NCBI GenBank assembly: GCA_024867545.1
Contig: JANFNE010000010.1
Span: 744,001-808,000, forward strand
Reading direction: 5' to 3'
Length of the DNA stretch: 64,000 nucleotides
Source: Phytopythium helicoides
Taxonomy: Eukaryota > Oomycota > Peronosporomycetes > Pythiales > Pythiaceae
The notes beneath the pieces are model-generated. The model was not told the DNA's origin and ran no database searches. It saw only the letters and a program-made list of their open reading frames with translations. Shown here piece by piece: positions 22,293-37,200 of this stretch; position 1 is the stretch's first letter; each line of letters begins with the position of its first letter. A program made the position numbers and the translations under genes.

Positions 22293-25200
22293 ATGGCGAG
22301 AGCTGGCAGGTCGTGGGTCCTCGCGTGGCTTGTGCTGCTGCTCGTGGCGGTCGATCTTGGGATCGATGGCAGCGAGAAGGAAAGCAATGGGATGCTACTG
22401 GTGTGGCTGAGCGGGAGGACAGGGTGGCTCACTGACCTTCGAGTGGTGAGTTGCTGCTTTCCGTAGTATAAGGGAGGGGACCAAGGCAGTAAACGGCGTA
22501 AATTTGATGCTTGCAGGGCGGTTGCACCAGCATGGGAGCAGATCCACTCGATTGACGACATCGAAGGATTCAGTGTGTACGTAGGCGACAGCGAAGTCGC
22601 GGCACTCGACAGAGCGTCAAGAAAGTACACACTGTTTGGGCTTGCAGCAAACACGGAGTACGGGGTTCAAATTGCCGCACAGATGGCTGCGGGGGTGAAT
22701 GCGACGAATGCACCAGTGTCCGATGCTGTCCTGGCTAGAACAACAGCGGTATCATCGCCTGGGAAGCCGGGAATGCCGTACCTCCTTTCTTACTCAGGCG
22801 GGACAATTGAAGTGGCTGCGGACATTCCGGAGGAAACAGGCGGCGCAAATTTGACTAGCATAACGGTGGTTGTGCGCAATGTCAATGATCAGATCGTCGT
22901 AACCAAAACCCAGTCTTCCAAGTTTCCGGCCATCATCGTGAACCAACTCGATGCGCAGACGTACTACTCCATCACAAGTTTCGTCACTAATGAGGCAGGG
23001 CTGAGTAGTGTGGAAGGATCCAAACTATCTGTTCAGACAGGGAAGCTCGACCTTCCAGGACCATGCCCACCGCCAACAATTCTCAGCACCACTGGTATAT
23101 ATTCTCATGGCAATCATGTAGATGAGATCAAATACTAACATATTTCGTCTACTCTGATATCTAAAGGTGGATCAGTGAGATTGCAGTTAAACCCTCCAGT
23201 TGATGATGGTACTTGAATGCTTGAGCTCGGGCTTGCTACGAAATGACGTTGCACTGACTGTTTGGCTTTAAACAGGCGGAGCTCGAATTTCTAGCTATGT
23301 TGTGTTCATGGCAGCCAACGGCTCAGACAGCTATGAGGAAGTAACATCGTTTCCAGTCGGATCCGCAATCGATACGGTTGATGTTTTCACGCTACCGGGA
23401 TACAGCGACAGCACACCACTGTATCCTAGCACAGAGTACAGGTTCAAGGCGCTGGCAGTCAACCTTGCAGACATTTGCACTGCTCTATCCAGTTCGGTAG
23501 CACTTGCTCAATGGGCGTCCGCTCGGACCCTGGACGCTTCCGTGCCTGATGCCCCACCTGCACCTTACTTTATCAGCGCGACTGGCGGACAAATTGTGAT
23601 GTATTTGATCCAGCCACGAGATATGAATGGCTCATCACTTGCTGGATTCTCCGTCTCAGTTGACGATATTGCGACTGGCTTTGTGGCAGCATCGAGCAAT
23701 GTCTTGTATCGACTAAGCTTTTTGGCAGCAAACACCTCATATTCAGTGAGGGTGGCGGCAGTGACAGATCTAGGCTCCACTTTGTTGAGCGACAAAGTAA
23801 TTATGAAGACATCTTCCGTAACGCCGCCATCATCTCCAAGAGATGTCGTCGTTAGTGAATTGTCAGCCAGCGGCGGTAGAGTCCAGTGGTCAATTCCACT
23901 CGACAGTGGCGGTTCAAATATTGCAGGTACGATTCATCCACTGCGATACTAACTATCTGTTGAGACTAATTTAGCTTTTCAACGGTCTGCAGGATACACG
24001 GTCAGCGTTACCTCATCAGCAAAGACTTATCAGATTTACGCTGTCTCTACGTACTTGATATTGAATACGTTGACTGCAAGAACTGTTTATACGGTGAAGG
24101 TAGTCGCGATCAACGATTTTGGATACAAGAGTGCAGCTTCCGGTGCTCGTGGTGTATCGTTCGAGACGCTACCAATGGTTGCACCAAGCTCTCCTTGGAA
24201 TGTGTCCGCACTGAGCCGTTCAGGCGGGACAATTGAGGTGGCCTGGAATCCACCCGTTGAAACTGGTGGAGCTGCGCTAACAGAACTCCAGTACAATACA
24301 AGCATATTTTCTGTGGTTTCGTGTGGTGCTGAAAGCACTTCCAGAACCTGTGGGTCGTGCAATGCTGTATCACTTGGCGACGGGTATGTATTTTTGTCTA
24401 GCGACAAAGCGTGCTCATTATCTATTGAGTGTCCCGATGGATCTTCGACCTGCTGCGTCAACAATAACAACATCAGTACCCTTTCAGACAACCTTTGTGC
24501 ACTTGCAATTCAAACTCCAAGATACCAAGTTACTAAGGGGACCAATTCGACAGTGTTCTATGATCTCAATCATTCGTCCGTCTATTTCTTCGGAGTCCGT
24601 GTCGTTAACAGTGTTGGTAGCAGTCCATATTCAACAGTCACCGCTCTGCACACTGGGTAGGTCAGCCGTTCTCATGTTGATATATTTGTGCGCACTCAAT
24701 AAGAACTCACTTTGCCGTTGTGAAAATCAACATTGAAGGCCGCCCTCTAAACCAAGCATTCCACTAAAGTTAGTGCAGTCGAATTCAAGTGGAGGGTCAA
24801 TACAGCTATCATGGAGGCCACCGTTGGTATGCTGTAAAGATCGCCAGTGTTCATGCGTCCAGCAAATGTATCTAACGTAACCTGTTCTTCGTAAAATAGG
24901 ATCGGGGTGGAGGTATCATCATTGGTTACCGCGTTTACCGAGATTTGGAGCGGCTGATAGATCTGTCTCAAACGACATATTTTACGGATTGTGGTAATCT
25001 TACTTCTAGCATGCGATACAAGTACAGTGTCACGGCAATCAACGCGTCGCGGGACGAAGGGGATATGGCTTTTATTGCTGCATCGACAACTACTTTGACA
25101 CCTCCACTTACCCCAACGATTGATGTTGTGGAGCGTACTGGAGATTCGCTTCGCCTGAGAATATCACCTGCTTGCGACAATGGTGGAGTAGTCTCCGGCC

Positions 25201-28200
25201 TGATTTACCAGTACAAAGTCACACATGACGCAACTACAGTTGCCATGTCGAGCTTCGATTGCTGCACTTTTGTAGTAAGAGATTTGGCACCCAATCAGCT
25301 GTATAATGTTCAAGTCCGGTCTATGAATGGGGTTGGAGCAAGCTCATGGGCCATGAAGCAGATATCGACTTCATCTGGCGTACCGTCGCCACCTTCTATA
25401 TTGGTGGAAATGGTCAATACCTATTCTGTCATGCTTCGCTTCGACTCGTTCGATCAAGAAGTGGTATCGTTCATACTATTTTTCTGCGCTGCAAATGGAC
25501 AATGGCATTCGATTAGCTTCACATGTGACATTGACGACGTGCACTCGTGTCCGCCAACTTATCGAATAGACGCTCTTTTGGCGAATTCAACGTATCAAGC
25601 GTACGTTCAAGCAACTGGAGTTGCTGGGTCAACAAATTCTTCCACCTTAATATTTTCTACACTTAATGAACTAAATGGTAAGTCAGTGCTACTGTGTTTT
25701 AGCTCTCTTGCGACGTCTGACTTTTGGTGTTTTCAGGGCTTTTTCAATTCGAGTCTTCATTCTACTCAACATCAATTGGTGGGTCAATATTGGTATCGGT
25801 AATTCGAGTTGGAGGGTCTGGGGGAGACGCAACTGTCGACTTGCAATTCGACAGTTTGATCGCAGTTGCGATGTCGTGTTCGTGTGAAAATTCTGTTGGG
25901 TGTTCGTGCACGATCACTTCAGATATAACCGGTGTTTCTACCGCTTCTCAACTTTGGCAAATGCAATTTGTTGATGGACAAGCTGCTCAGAATATTTCCG
26001 TCAAGATTGAAGATAATGCTTGGAACATATCACAACCATTTACATCTACGCTTCGACTGGTCGGAGAAAGTGCATCTGCTCAAGCAAACACTATGCTAAG
26101 AATTGAATTAAGCCAGAGCACGGGGGTGGCCGGGTTTACAGGGTCGACGTCAAAAGTGCTAGAAAACGATTCATACGCAGTTGTGGACCTCGTTCGACTA
26201 GCTGGTATGGCTGGACCAACGCTTGTGAAAATTGAGACTTTTGATATCACTGCGCATGCGGGGGAGGACTATGTTGAATTGAGCGGAGATGTTGCCTTTG
26301 CAGATCAGCAGACGAATACATCAATTTGGATTAAACTGATCAATGATGCAGGATATCGGGGCGATCGAAGCTTTGGAGTTCGAATTATCAATCAAAGCGG
26401 ATATGCAAATCAATCTTTAGCGACGCATGAAGTAGTGATTATCGATGATGACGACGTTCAAAGAGCTATTCCAAACGTACCAGTATTACCAGTACTTATA
26501 CAGGCAACAGGGGGAGAGATCGAGCTTAATTGCGGTGGCGCGGTTAGTAGTTCAAGTTCTCAAGAAGGATTTGTCGTGCGCATCGCTCCATTTGCAGGAA
26601 GTGCCTTTTATAGCTTTTACAATATGTCAGACTCTACATTCGTTCTTTCTGGGCTTTCTTCGCGAACAACGCTCCGAATTGCCTTGGCAGCTTGGAATGC
26701 ATATGGAGTGAGCGCGTACTCATCTGAAATAATTGTTAGCACGACTGAGCCTACGTGGCCGAGCAGTCCACGGTCTCTTCGGGTTTCGGCAGTGACTGGA
26801 ACAGCAGCGATGCTCGAATGGAATCCACCAAGGGATGATGGGGGGAGCTCAATTTCCGGGTACGATATAAAGTGTTTGACAGCGAATCCGACCTGATCCG
26901 AAGCTACAGAGTGAGCTCATTACATGTTCTTGTGACTGACTTGAGTGTCACCACAGAGTATGTGGCTTATGTTTCCGCTGTTTCAATTGCCTTCTCTACA
27001 CCAAATTTTGAGCGGTCTAATTGCTCGTTGACTATTCTGACAACGAATGGAACTATACCCAGTCAGCCACCCGCAGTGAAATTGGTAAATAGAAGCCAAA
27101 GTGGCGGCAGCTTATTACTTGAGTTTCAGAGCCCCAATGACAATGGTGGATGGCCAATTATCGGTTATTCATTGTTTCTGCGACAACGTGATTCTTTAGC
27201 ACCAATCGAAGTCGCTTCAGGATACCAAGATAGCTTTTGGGAAGGTTGCGCAACATTATGCGTTTTACCAGCTACTGTATGGCACATGCACAGTGTACAA
27301 GTTAATAGGTAAACACCGAGTATGAAGTTTATGCGGTCGCCTACAATGCACAGGTACATGCCTGAGTCCGTAAACACTGAGCGAATTATGGTAGTAACGA
27401 CTTCATTGATGTTTTGCAGGGCGCGAGTTTAGAGGGTAACATTACAATTGTGAGCACGAGCGAAGAAGTAACTTTGCCATCACCCCCTGTCAACTTCAAA
27501 GCATCTGTTGTTACCAGTGGCAACATCCTCCTTTCGTGGGATCCACCTCTTGATCTTGGAGGAGCGAGTGATGTCATCGGGTATATGGTATATCAAGCCT
27601 ACAATGCATCCGTTAACTCATCGGTCTTCAATGTTTACGACGGCCAAGATTCACCAAGGCGGTTTGTTTTATTGAGAGGATTTCAACGAAACTCCCAGTA
27701 TGAGTTTGAGATTGTAGCTTTGAATTCAGCAAGTTATTGCGTGTCGACAGCAGATCGACTAAAATCTCCACGGATTGTTGTATCGACGCTTGCCTACAGC
27801 GAATTGACTCCTCCTCAGAGCCTAACTATTGTCAGTGCCACTGGAGGTGCAATCGAAATTGCTTGGAGCCCTCCAGATGATCTCGCTGGTGTCCCGTTGT
27901 ACGGATACTACGTTAGTCTGGTCGAGAAAGAAAGGAACCAGTCAGCTTTTCTGACAAACTACATGCTCTCAGATGGTACACTATCTTTCACGCATTACCA
28001 GCTGAAAGAAGCGACTAAATACTGCTATACCGTCATTGCTTGGAACCAAGATGGACCGAGCGACCCTAGCGAGATCCTCTGTTCCTCGACAACGAGTGTG
28101 ACCGCTCCATCTGCTGTGTGGAATTTAATTCCGACAGGGTTTACCGGAGGGCAAATCAATATATCATGGGAGTCCCCACGCGACACAGGGGGTCGTGATA

Positions 28201-31200
28201 TTGTATACTACGAAGTTGTGCGAACTGAACTGTGGGGCTCTACGTCAACATTCAGTACCATTGTGACAGAAACCACTCTCATCGACAGCACTGAGCTTCG
28301 CAGTGAAAGCGAATATCTATATAGAATCATTCCGTTCAATTCAGTATATCAAGGGCAGGCATCTTATTTGTCTGTCTGGACTGGATTACCAACACTCCCA
28401 AGAGCGCCAGTAGTTACTGATGTCATTCCGTTTGGCGGCAAAATTGAAGTGCACTGGCAGCCAGATGGAGACACGGGTGGCTTGGATCTCATTAGTTATA
28501 CTATTATCTTATGGAGCGATGACATGGTGTCAAAGATTGAAGAGAGAACACTGAACGAAACCTCAGCAACTTTTGGAAATCTGTTGGCAAGTACCCAGTA
28601 TACCTTGACGCTTAGTTCATCGAATGCGGTTGGGGCAAGCCCAAGCGTTGAGAATCTAGTAGTCACTGAATCTCCAGATTTACCTGGTATCCCTTCACCG
28701 CCAGAAGCAGCAAACATTCTTGGGGGGAGTTTGTTGATTTCTGTTGCATTTCCTGAGTACAGAGGCGGCGTGGAAGTTACCTTGGTTTTGTATCAGGGAC
28801 CAAGTGTCGTTTATATTTTCCCGGCCGACAAAACCAATGTGACTATTTACGGATTACTTGCGAAAACCCAATATGCTTTCAGAGTTGGTGCACGAAATAT
28901 CGAGGGTGAAACACTTAGCACTGAGCTTCAAGTGGTCACAGGAGCGATATCAACCCCAAGTCAGGTTCAGAACGTTGTTGTCACAGCTGAGTCATTTGAC
29001 TCTTTAGAACTTACATGGGACGCAGTCCAAGATTCAGGGGGCGATAGTACAATGTTCTATAATGTAACCTATTTTCGATGCGGAAGCGATCAATCGCCCC
29101 TTGAGGCTCCAATGACACTTGTCGTAATATCTGATACCTCTGCTACGATATCATCCCTAGCATATTCTTCACGCTACTGTATAAGAGTTGTTGCAGTGAC
29201 TGGTACGTTTTTGGCCGGCCCAGCAAGTTCCACTGTTGCGGCTTGGACCGAAGATCCGCTTCAAGGAGTAGCCATTGCTGAACAAGGCAAGATATTCGTG
29301 AAGGAGGATAGTGGCTATGCCGTTGTTCCGGTGAAGCGGGTGAACGGATCCTACGGAAATATGTCATTCACTTTTTTCACAACAAGTAACACTGCTTTTG
29401 ACGAGACCAACTTTGTTGGCTCAAATGGAACTATGGAGATGTTTTCCCGCATTAATGAAGCGTTTGTAACCATTCAAATCTTGAATGATGCCACTTACAA
29501 CCCCAACATTTCCTTCTTTGTCACCGTCGTGGATGATCTTACATTGGTGTCATCTTCAACAACAGTTACTATTCTGGATGATGGTGACGCTGGATTTCTA
29601 TCTTTTGCTACCGCTCGTGTGGATTATCTTGAAAACAGCGGTATTATACAACTGGGAATTACGCGGAGTCGAGCGTGGAGTCCGCTCGTCGTCATTGAAC
29701 CGTTTCTAAGTGGGAATCACAGCATACTCGATCGTTTCCATCTCCTCGAAACTAATTTGACGTTCGATGAAGGTGTAACGGATCAAACACTGACGATCCA
29801 AATTATCGATGATTCCCAGTATCAGCTCATACCTGATAGTATCAACGTCAGTTTTCGTATCGTGCACGGTGGCGCACTTTACGGGTTGCACCCTGTTGTG
29901 AATATTACAGCAGATGACGATGGCGATGTATCTTTACCGCACAACTGCACCAGTCTTCGCAAAGTGGGAGCGACAGGAGGGTCCATCGCATTGCAATGGA
30001 GTGCTCCGATCGATAGGGGAGGAGCAAATGTTGTATTGTCGTACATTGTGGAAGGATACTATCGGGGAACTGCAGTGGTGATCGCTAAGTCGGACTCCGA
30101 GTCTATGTCAATGTATGGACTTAATGCATCTACAGCGTACGACTTCGCCGTTAGGGCAGCTAATAGCGCGGGTGAAGGCAACCGCACATTTCTGCGGTTA
30201 GTATCAACCACAGCAGCCTCACTTCCGACTGCTCCTCAAAGCGTCCAATTGCTATCTGCTTCCAGCTCAAGTCTACTGGTTTCGTGGTTACCGCCTGTTG
30301 ATACCGGGGGGACGAACTTAGTAGGTTACAAGATTTACAACGTCTCAGCGAGCGGGTCGCTCACATTGTTTGGGTCAGTCAGCTGTACAAGTCCAACTCA
30401 ATGCACTATCAAAGGCCTCGTTGCGATCACTCCGTATACAATTCAAGTGCGCGCGGTTACTGCTTTCTCTGCGAATGGGCCATTATCACCATCGATAGTA
30501 TATTTTACGTCGAATCCTGATCTGCCCGATGCTCCTCCCGCACCAAGTGTACCATGGATTAGCGCCGGCGCGATGACAATCACAATGGAAGATCCTCTGA
30601 ATGTTGGAGGATCAGACATTCAAGAGTACAGAGTGTACATAAAGATGGACGGTAGCTCAGCATTTGATTTAGTATACTCGGGCTCCAAGCGTAACTGCAC
30701 AATCTACCGCCTAAATCTTCAGACGGTATACTCGATCAAGTTTCAGGCTGTCAACATTGTCGGTCCAAGTGATTATAGCCCGACCTTGATTAAGACTACT
30801 TTGGAGAGATCTTTGCCGTCTGCACCAACCGATTTGAGACTGACAAGCGCGACAGGTGGTGCACTCAACTTGGCATGGAATGAGCCTCTTGATATTGGTG
30901 GTCGTGATATTACAGGATATGTAGTAACAATCACATCTATAAATGGAACCAATATAACTCAGCTCGGCTACGATGGTAGAGGTGACGCTACACTAGGGGG
31001 AGCGGTTTTCGGCCTCAATGCAACAACTTCGTACCTCGTGTACGTTGTCGCTTTTACGGACGTGTCCAATTGCTTTGGGGAATCACAACGAGTTCGAAGC
31101 GCTGAATTGGGAGTTAACACTTCTCAACCAACTGTTCCAGGATCACCCACAAATTTTCTGGCAGTGTCAAAGACCGGGGGCTTGATTGAACTCGCTTGGT

Positions 31201-34200
31201 TGCCACCAGGTGACACCTGGAGGCATTCAGCTCACAGGGATTCACAGTGTACGCAGTCGCGCCAACAGGAGGCCTATTGACGATTTATGCGAGCAACAAC
31301 ACGAAGATTACAAGTTTTAAGCACACTGGACTCACGGAAGCTACCTCATACTCGTATCTCGTTGTCGCGTCTAATAAAGTCGGGCGATAGTCCGCCCAGT
31401 GCAACACTTGCGCTATCAACAACAGCCTGCAACCCCTCCGTCACCTCCATTAAATGTGACCCAACTTTCATACCGCACTGGTGGTGCAATTCAAATTTGC
31501 TGGTCTCCCCCAATCGACTCTGGGGGTCAACCTGTCCTAAGCTATTGGGTGTATCGCAATGGCATTCTCATTGCACAAGATATTCCTGCACATATACGAA
31601 ACTATACGGATAAAGGAAACCTCAATGCAGATACAACTGTATAGCTACTCAGTCCGTGTGTACTCTCAGAGTGGGTTGGGATCCGATCTAAGCGACAATT
31701 GTCAAGCTCGGACGTCGCTAGCAACCGCACCAATGCCCCCTCAACTGACTGCCAGTAAAGTCGGATCCAGCAATATTTCGGTGTCGTGGGTGGATGACTC
31801 TGACACTGGAGGACTTAATGTTGCGCGGTACAATCTCTTGCTTCTCAAGAACAGTGCCACTATTAATTCGTTTTCTGGGGGAGGCAATAGCTACACATTT
31901 GTGGGCCTGAATGCATCTTCTTCGTACACCATCAACATAAGCTCTATTAGTGCAGCCGGGTCGAGTCAATCAATATCTGCTACCTTTTTGACGCTGGCGG
32001 GCACTGTTCCAGGGTCCCCAAATGCACCACTGGCGGTTTCGATTTATGGAGGCAACTTCACCGTACAGATAACCCCACCCGTCGACAATGGTGGAACGCC
32101 AATTTTGACAATGAAGCTGTTTGAGCAGACGCGGGGATTTCTTGCGACATTAAATGTTGGCCCTTCATCTCTGCTCCAGTACAGTTTTGTGGGAGCGACA
32201 TCAATGACCAACTACGCTGTCTGGTGCTCCGCCACAAATGCCATTGGAGAAGGACAGGCAAGCCTAGCAACAGTGATTCGAACAGGTCCAATGAGCCGGC
32301 CAGGAGCTATAGCTAAGCCTCCGCAAGTCGTTGTATCGTCTGGAACATCTTTATCGCTCGTATGGCAAGCCCCAAAGGATTTCGGCGGTGGTGGATTTCT
32401 TTCCTACGATCTTCGTGTGTTGGCATCGAACTACACTGTCGTGATACTGACTACGCTAGCGACGGAGGCTGTGGTATCAGGGCTTCGATTCAACACTGTC
32501 TACAATATAAGTGTCCGGTCAACAAACGATGTAGGTGCTGGGGATTGGAGTCCAAGTCTGAGTACATCAACTCAACCTGATGCTGCAGGCCAACTCAATT
32601 TTGTGGCCTCCACAGCAACTGTGCTAGAAAATGCAACTTTTGTCTCACTGCCCGTTCGACGCTCAAACGGCCTCAGCGGAAAGATCACCTTGACCTATGC
32701 AGTCCAAAATACAGGCAGTGCGACTATTGGTAAAGACTTTGCCCTCATCCCAGGCTCAAGCACTTCGAGGGGTACACTAGACATCATGGATCAGCAAAAT
32801 CAAAGCAGCATAGTTGTATACATCCTTAATGACGCTATCTACGAATCTCCTGACGAATCATTTGTCATTCAGCTCATAACAGTGACAGGGACGGCTATTC
32901 TAGGAGCAAACACTCAAATGACGGTGACGATATTGGATGATGGCGACGCTGGATATGTAAGCATAGATAAAACTTCGATTAGCGTTTCTGAAGATGCTCA
33001 AGTTGTGGTAGTACCAATTATCCGTGAAAGAGGTAGCAGCGGTCGCGTGATTCTCCAGTTCATCTACAATGACATTACAGCGACAGTTGACCGCGATTAC
33101 CGAAAAATGATGAACAATGTTGTGATGGAGGATGGTGTTACGCGATCAGAGCTGCGAGTAGCTATTATTAATGATCGAGTGTTCGAGTTTCCCGACGAAA
33201 TATTTCAAATCCGTATGATAGTTGCTGCGGGTAGAGCAGCTGTTAATCGAAGCTCAGCTAACATTACCATACTCGATGACGGCGATGTCAGCGTGCCAGC
33301 AGCCTGTCCTACTCCGCAGGTACTTGCTACGACGGGTGGCCTTGTAAATTTGCTACTCGGTTTGCCCCAGCATAACGGAAGTGCATCTGGAAATTGTCAA
33401 ATTACGTGATTCGTCTGGAATGGCAAAATGGAGCACTGGAATTGCATCCGGCAGTGAATCTATCTGTCCAAATTGGCCAATTAAACGCTTCAACGACATA
33501 CAATGTTGCTGTTGCCGCAAACAATTCGGTTGGAGTTGGATTGTTCAGCGACAGATTAGTGTTTACAACAACACTACCAACTTTACCCGGACTGATTGCT
33601 TCTGTAAGAAATACCACCGCAACAGGAGGGAGCATGTCGCTTTCTTGGGGCCCTCCATTTGACACAGGTGGAGTAAATATCACAAAGTACCGTCTTTATA
33701 TCCTCAGTGGTGAAGGTACTCCTCAGGTATGCTTTCAATACTACCCACGATGTTCAGCAACTCGCTTACGGTATTGTTTGAAATTAGCTTGCTGCAGAGA
33801 ACTTTGACGGAGCTACATCAGCAACGGTTTATGGCCTTTCTGCAAGTACTTCGTACAAGTTTATGGTTCAGGTAGCTACGCTTAGTGCCTTGATGATATC
33901 TATCTGGTGTATACTAATATTGCAATTAGGCTGGGAACAACGTTCGTGTACCTGAACTAGCAGATGGATGGGGAGCAATTAGCAGCGTTTTCACTTTTGC
34001 AACAGCTTCTCCCTCGCTTCCTGGGCCGACACCAATTAACGCAGGAAATTATAGAATGCCAACTGGTGGTGCAGTAACACTAAGCTGGAATGCGCCACTC
34101 GACAACGGTACGTGTTGAAACACGCAGATGTAGGAGCGGTTTAATTTTCTAATTGGTCGATTTGCAGGCGGAGTACCCATATCAAGCTACAGCGTGTACG

Positions 34201-37200
34201 CAAAAACAGCGACGCGAGGATTCTCTCTCACTGAGACGGAGCTAAACTTGCCATTATTGTACGGGACAACAAAACTCCTCAATGCCAGTGCATCGTACCT
34301 ATGCTTCGTCCTGGCGAGAAATCAAGTAACTCCCTACGCTGCTTTCAGGAAATTTATCAGTCACAGCAGGCTCCAGCTTTATTCAAACAACCTCAGATTT
34401 ATCTAAGGTGCTTCAATTTGGTGCTGTTCTTGCTATTCAGGTGATACTCTCGCTAGATATCGAAACGGCTGCCGAACAATTCAAGCTAACTGTACTATGT
34501 CTATCGTGTCACAGAGTGCTGTTGTAGTAGTCGGCAACATCTCAAAAGCCAGTCCGACAATGATCCCACTAATGTTTCAGCATGTCGGAAGCACAGTTCC
34601 AGCAAGCTCAGGACGCTTGATCGGGTGGGCTACAAGTTTTACAACGCTTAACACAACCGCGGCTACCCTCCCCCGCCCTCCGCTTTCCCCTACGCTAAGC
34701 GCGGCGACTGGGGGAGCTCTGTCGTTTACCTTTGAATCCCCTCTCGACACCGGTACTTAAATGCAGCCCAATTGGTTTTAAAACTGCACACTAATCTGCT
34801 TGTTATTGCTAGGTGGAATCCCGATTTTAAGTTTCAAGGTGTTTATCAACGGTAAAGCACCAACCTCAAGTTCTATTAACAACACAGGGGTCGCTGTCAG
34901 CTACCTCCAGCTGCGAGCATTGGTATTGATAGGGAATTTGAGCCCACTTACGTCTTACACGATTACTGGCGTGGCTGTCAACGCACTATCCCAGTGCTTT
35001 TTTGGGCGTGAGGCAACTAGTAAAGAAATTGTCTTCACGACTGGAGAGATATCGAAGCCCAGCCAACCTCAAGTTGTTGCAAGTGACAGAACGGGGGGAG
35101 GCATCAGATTGACCATCATCGATCCCCTCGATACGGGAGGTGTAGCGATTCAATATTACAAAATCTACTTTCGCATGCAAACTGCCCGCAGTGTGTGGAT
35201 ACTTGGCTACAACGGCTCTGATCACCGTGCAACCCTAGCCGGTCTTCGCTCTCTCACTACGTACGAAATCATGGCAACTGTCAGTAACAGTATGTTTGAA
35301 TCGGACAACTCATCGGTAATCAGCCCGAAGACTACGGGTGTGTCGGCACCGGGTGCCTGTGCACCAGTTGTACTTGTCTCAGCTACAGGTGGTGCGCTGA
35401 ACGTGTCATGGTCATATCCACAAGATAATGGTGGCTCTCCTGTATTGTCATTCTTGGTATCAATCGCATCGGGTGAAGACGGATCCGGGAAAATAATCTA
35501 TCCAACTACTAATTTGTCGTTCACCTTTTACGGTTTAAGTGCTGACTCTTCTTATGATATTGTGGTACGAGCTCAAAACGCGTTTGGAAAAGGAGCGGAA
35601 AGTACACCAGTGCGACTTCAAACTACAGCAATGACGTCTCCATCAGGAAACATCAAGATTGTAGCGGACAAGGTAACAGGTGGTGCTGTGGTCATTTCTT
35701 TTAATGAACCAGAAGACCTTGGAGGAGCCCGTTCAGGTGACATCATCTACCAGGTTTTTGTTGATCGCGATAACGTGGCGAACCTGTCGTACTCGCCATC
35801 CTCAATTCTTCCAACGAGTTCCAGACGTTTGGGACAAACAAAAGCTCGAAGACTCGAAACTACTTCTAGTGGAATTGTCAACGGATTAGACCCATCAAGC
35901 CTCTACAACATACAGATTCGCCCGATCAATGCAGCAGCTTCAGGCACCATTTCATCAGGACTCTCTACTATGACATCAACTGCTACACCTCCGTCAATTC
36001 CAAATAACGTAAAAGGCGACGCAATGTCTGGAGGGTCTATATCGCTCCAATGGAGCCCACCTGATGATATGGGCGGCCTCCCAATACTCCAGTATACTGT
36101 TATAGGAGCCGGTAACGGACTCAACTTGACAGCAGAAGTTACTGGGGGGTTAACAAGCACCGTTGTCTACGACTTACTGCCAGCCACAGAGTATACATTT
36201 GAGGTGTATGCAAGCAACGAAGTTGGAGATTCGCCATCAGTGAAAGTATCAGTGCGCACAACATCCATTACATCACCAAGTAGCCCTCGTGACGTTACTA
36301 TTACCTCGGTCACATTTGATCAGGTTTCGTGCGAATGGATCCCTCCTGTCGACAATGGAGGGGATCCTGTCATCTCATATGTAGTTATAGCATCGCCATT
36401 AACAACACTAGGCTCAGTATTGACTACCATTACTACGAGCACCCAAGCAATTATCAGCGGATTGCAGGCATCAGCTCAATACGGAATCAGCGTGGTGCGT
36501 AGTCTGGGTTCCATTGTTAATTGTGTGTGTAAGTTTGCTAACGAAAATCAAGTAGGTGGCTACGAACAGCATGGGAATGACGAGCGTAAAGAGCATGGTA
36601 AAATACGCAACAATTGCTTCAAGTGCATCAACCCCGTCAATGTTCCTTCTTCAATGCGGTAAGCTTGTGTCATTATATTAATGTTAAACGGTTGAGAAGA
36701 TTTTTTACTCATTCTCTCTTGATGAAATCACGACAAATAGTAAGTCAATCATCAGCTACATTGAAGTGGTACGCATATGCTGGGGCATCCGAGTACCGTA
36801 TCCTACGCAATGGCTCCAAACTAGCTGACGTTGGGATCACAACGTCGTTCACTGATGAGTATCCAGACCTTGTTGATCAGTACTTTGAGTACTCGGTGCA
36901 AGTATTTGTCGGAGGGACCTGGGGTCCCGAGAGTAATCCGGTTTCCGTTACTCCAGATTTGTTTTCTTTATCAAAGGCGAACACGTTTTGCCTTGGGTCA
37001 TCTGGACAAATTGCGGTAGACAACTACACGGACAATGTTGTGAGCGACTGGCACATTGCACCTGATACTCCATATTCTGGTATAGTTCTCATGGTAAGTG
37101 ATCTCAGTTTTTGACTCTGGAGCGGTTAGTGATAATAATCTCGCACTGATATGCTTATCCAACTCTAGTTTGAACGGTTTGATCTCGAGTGCGACCATGA

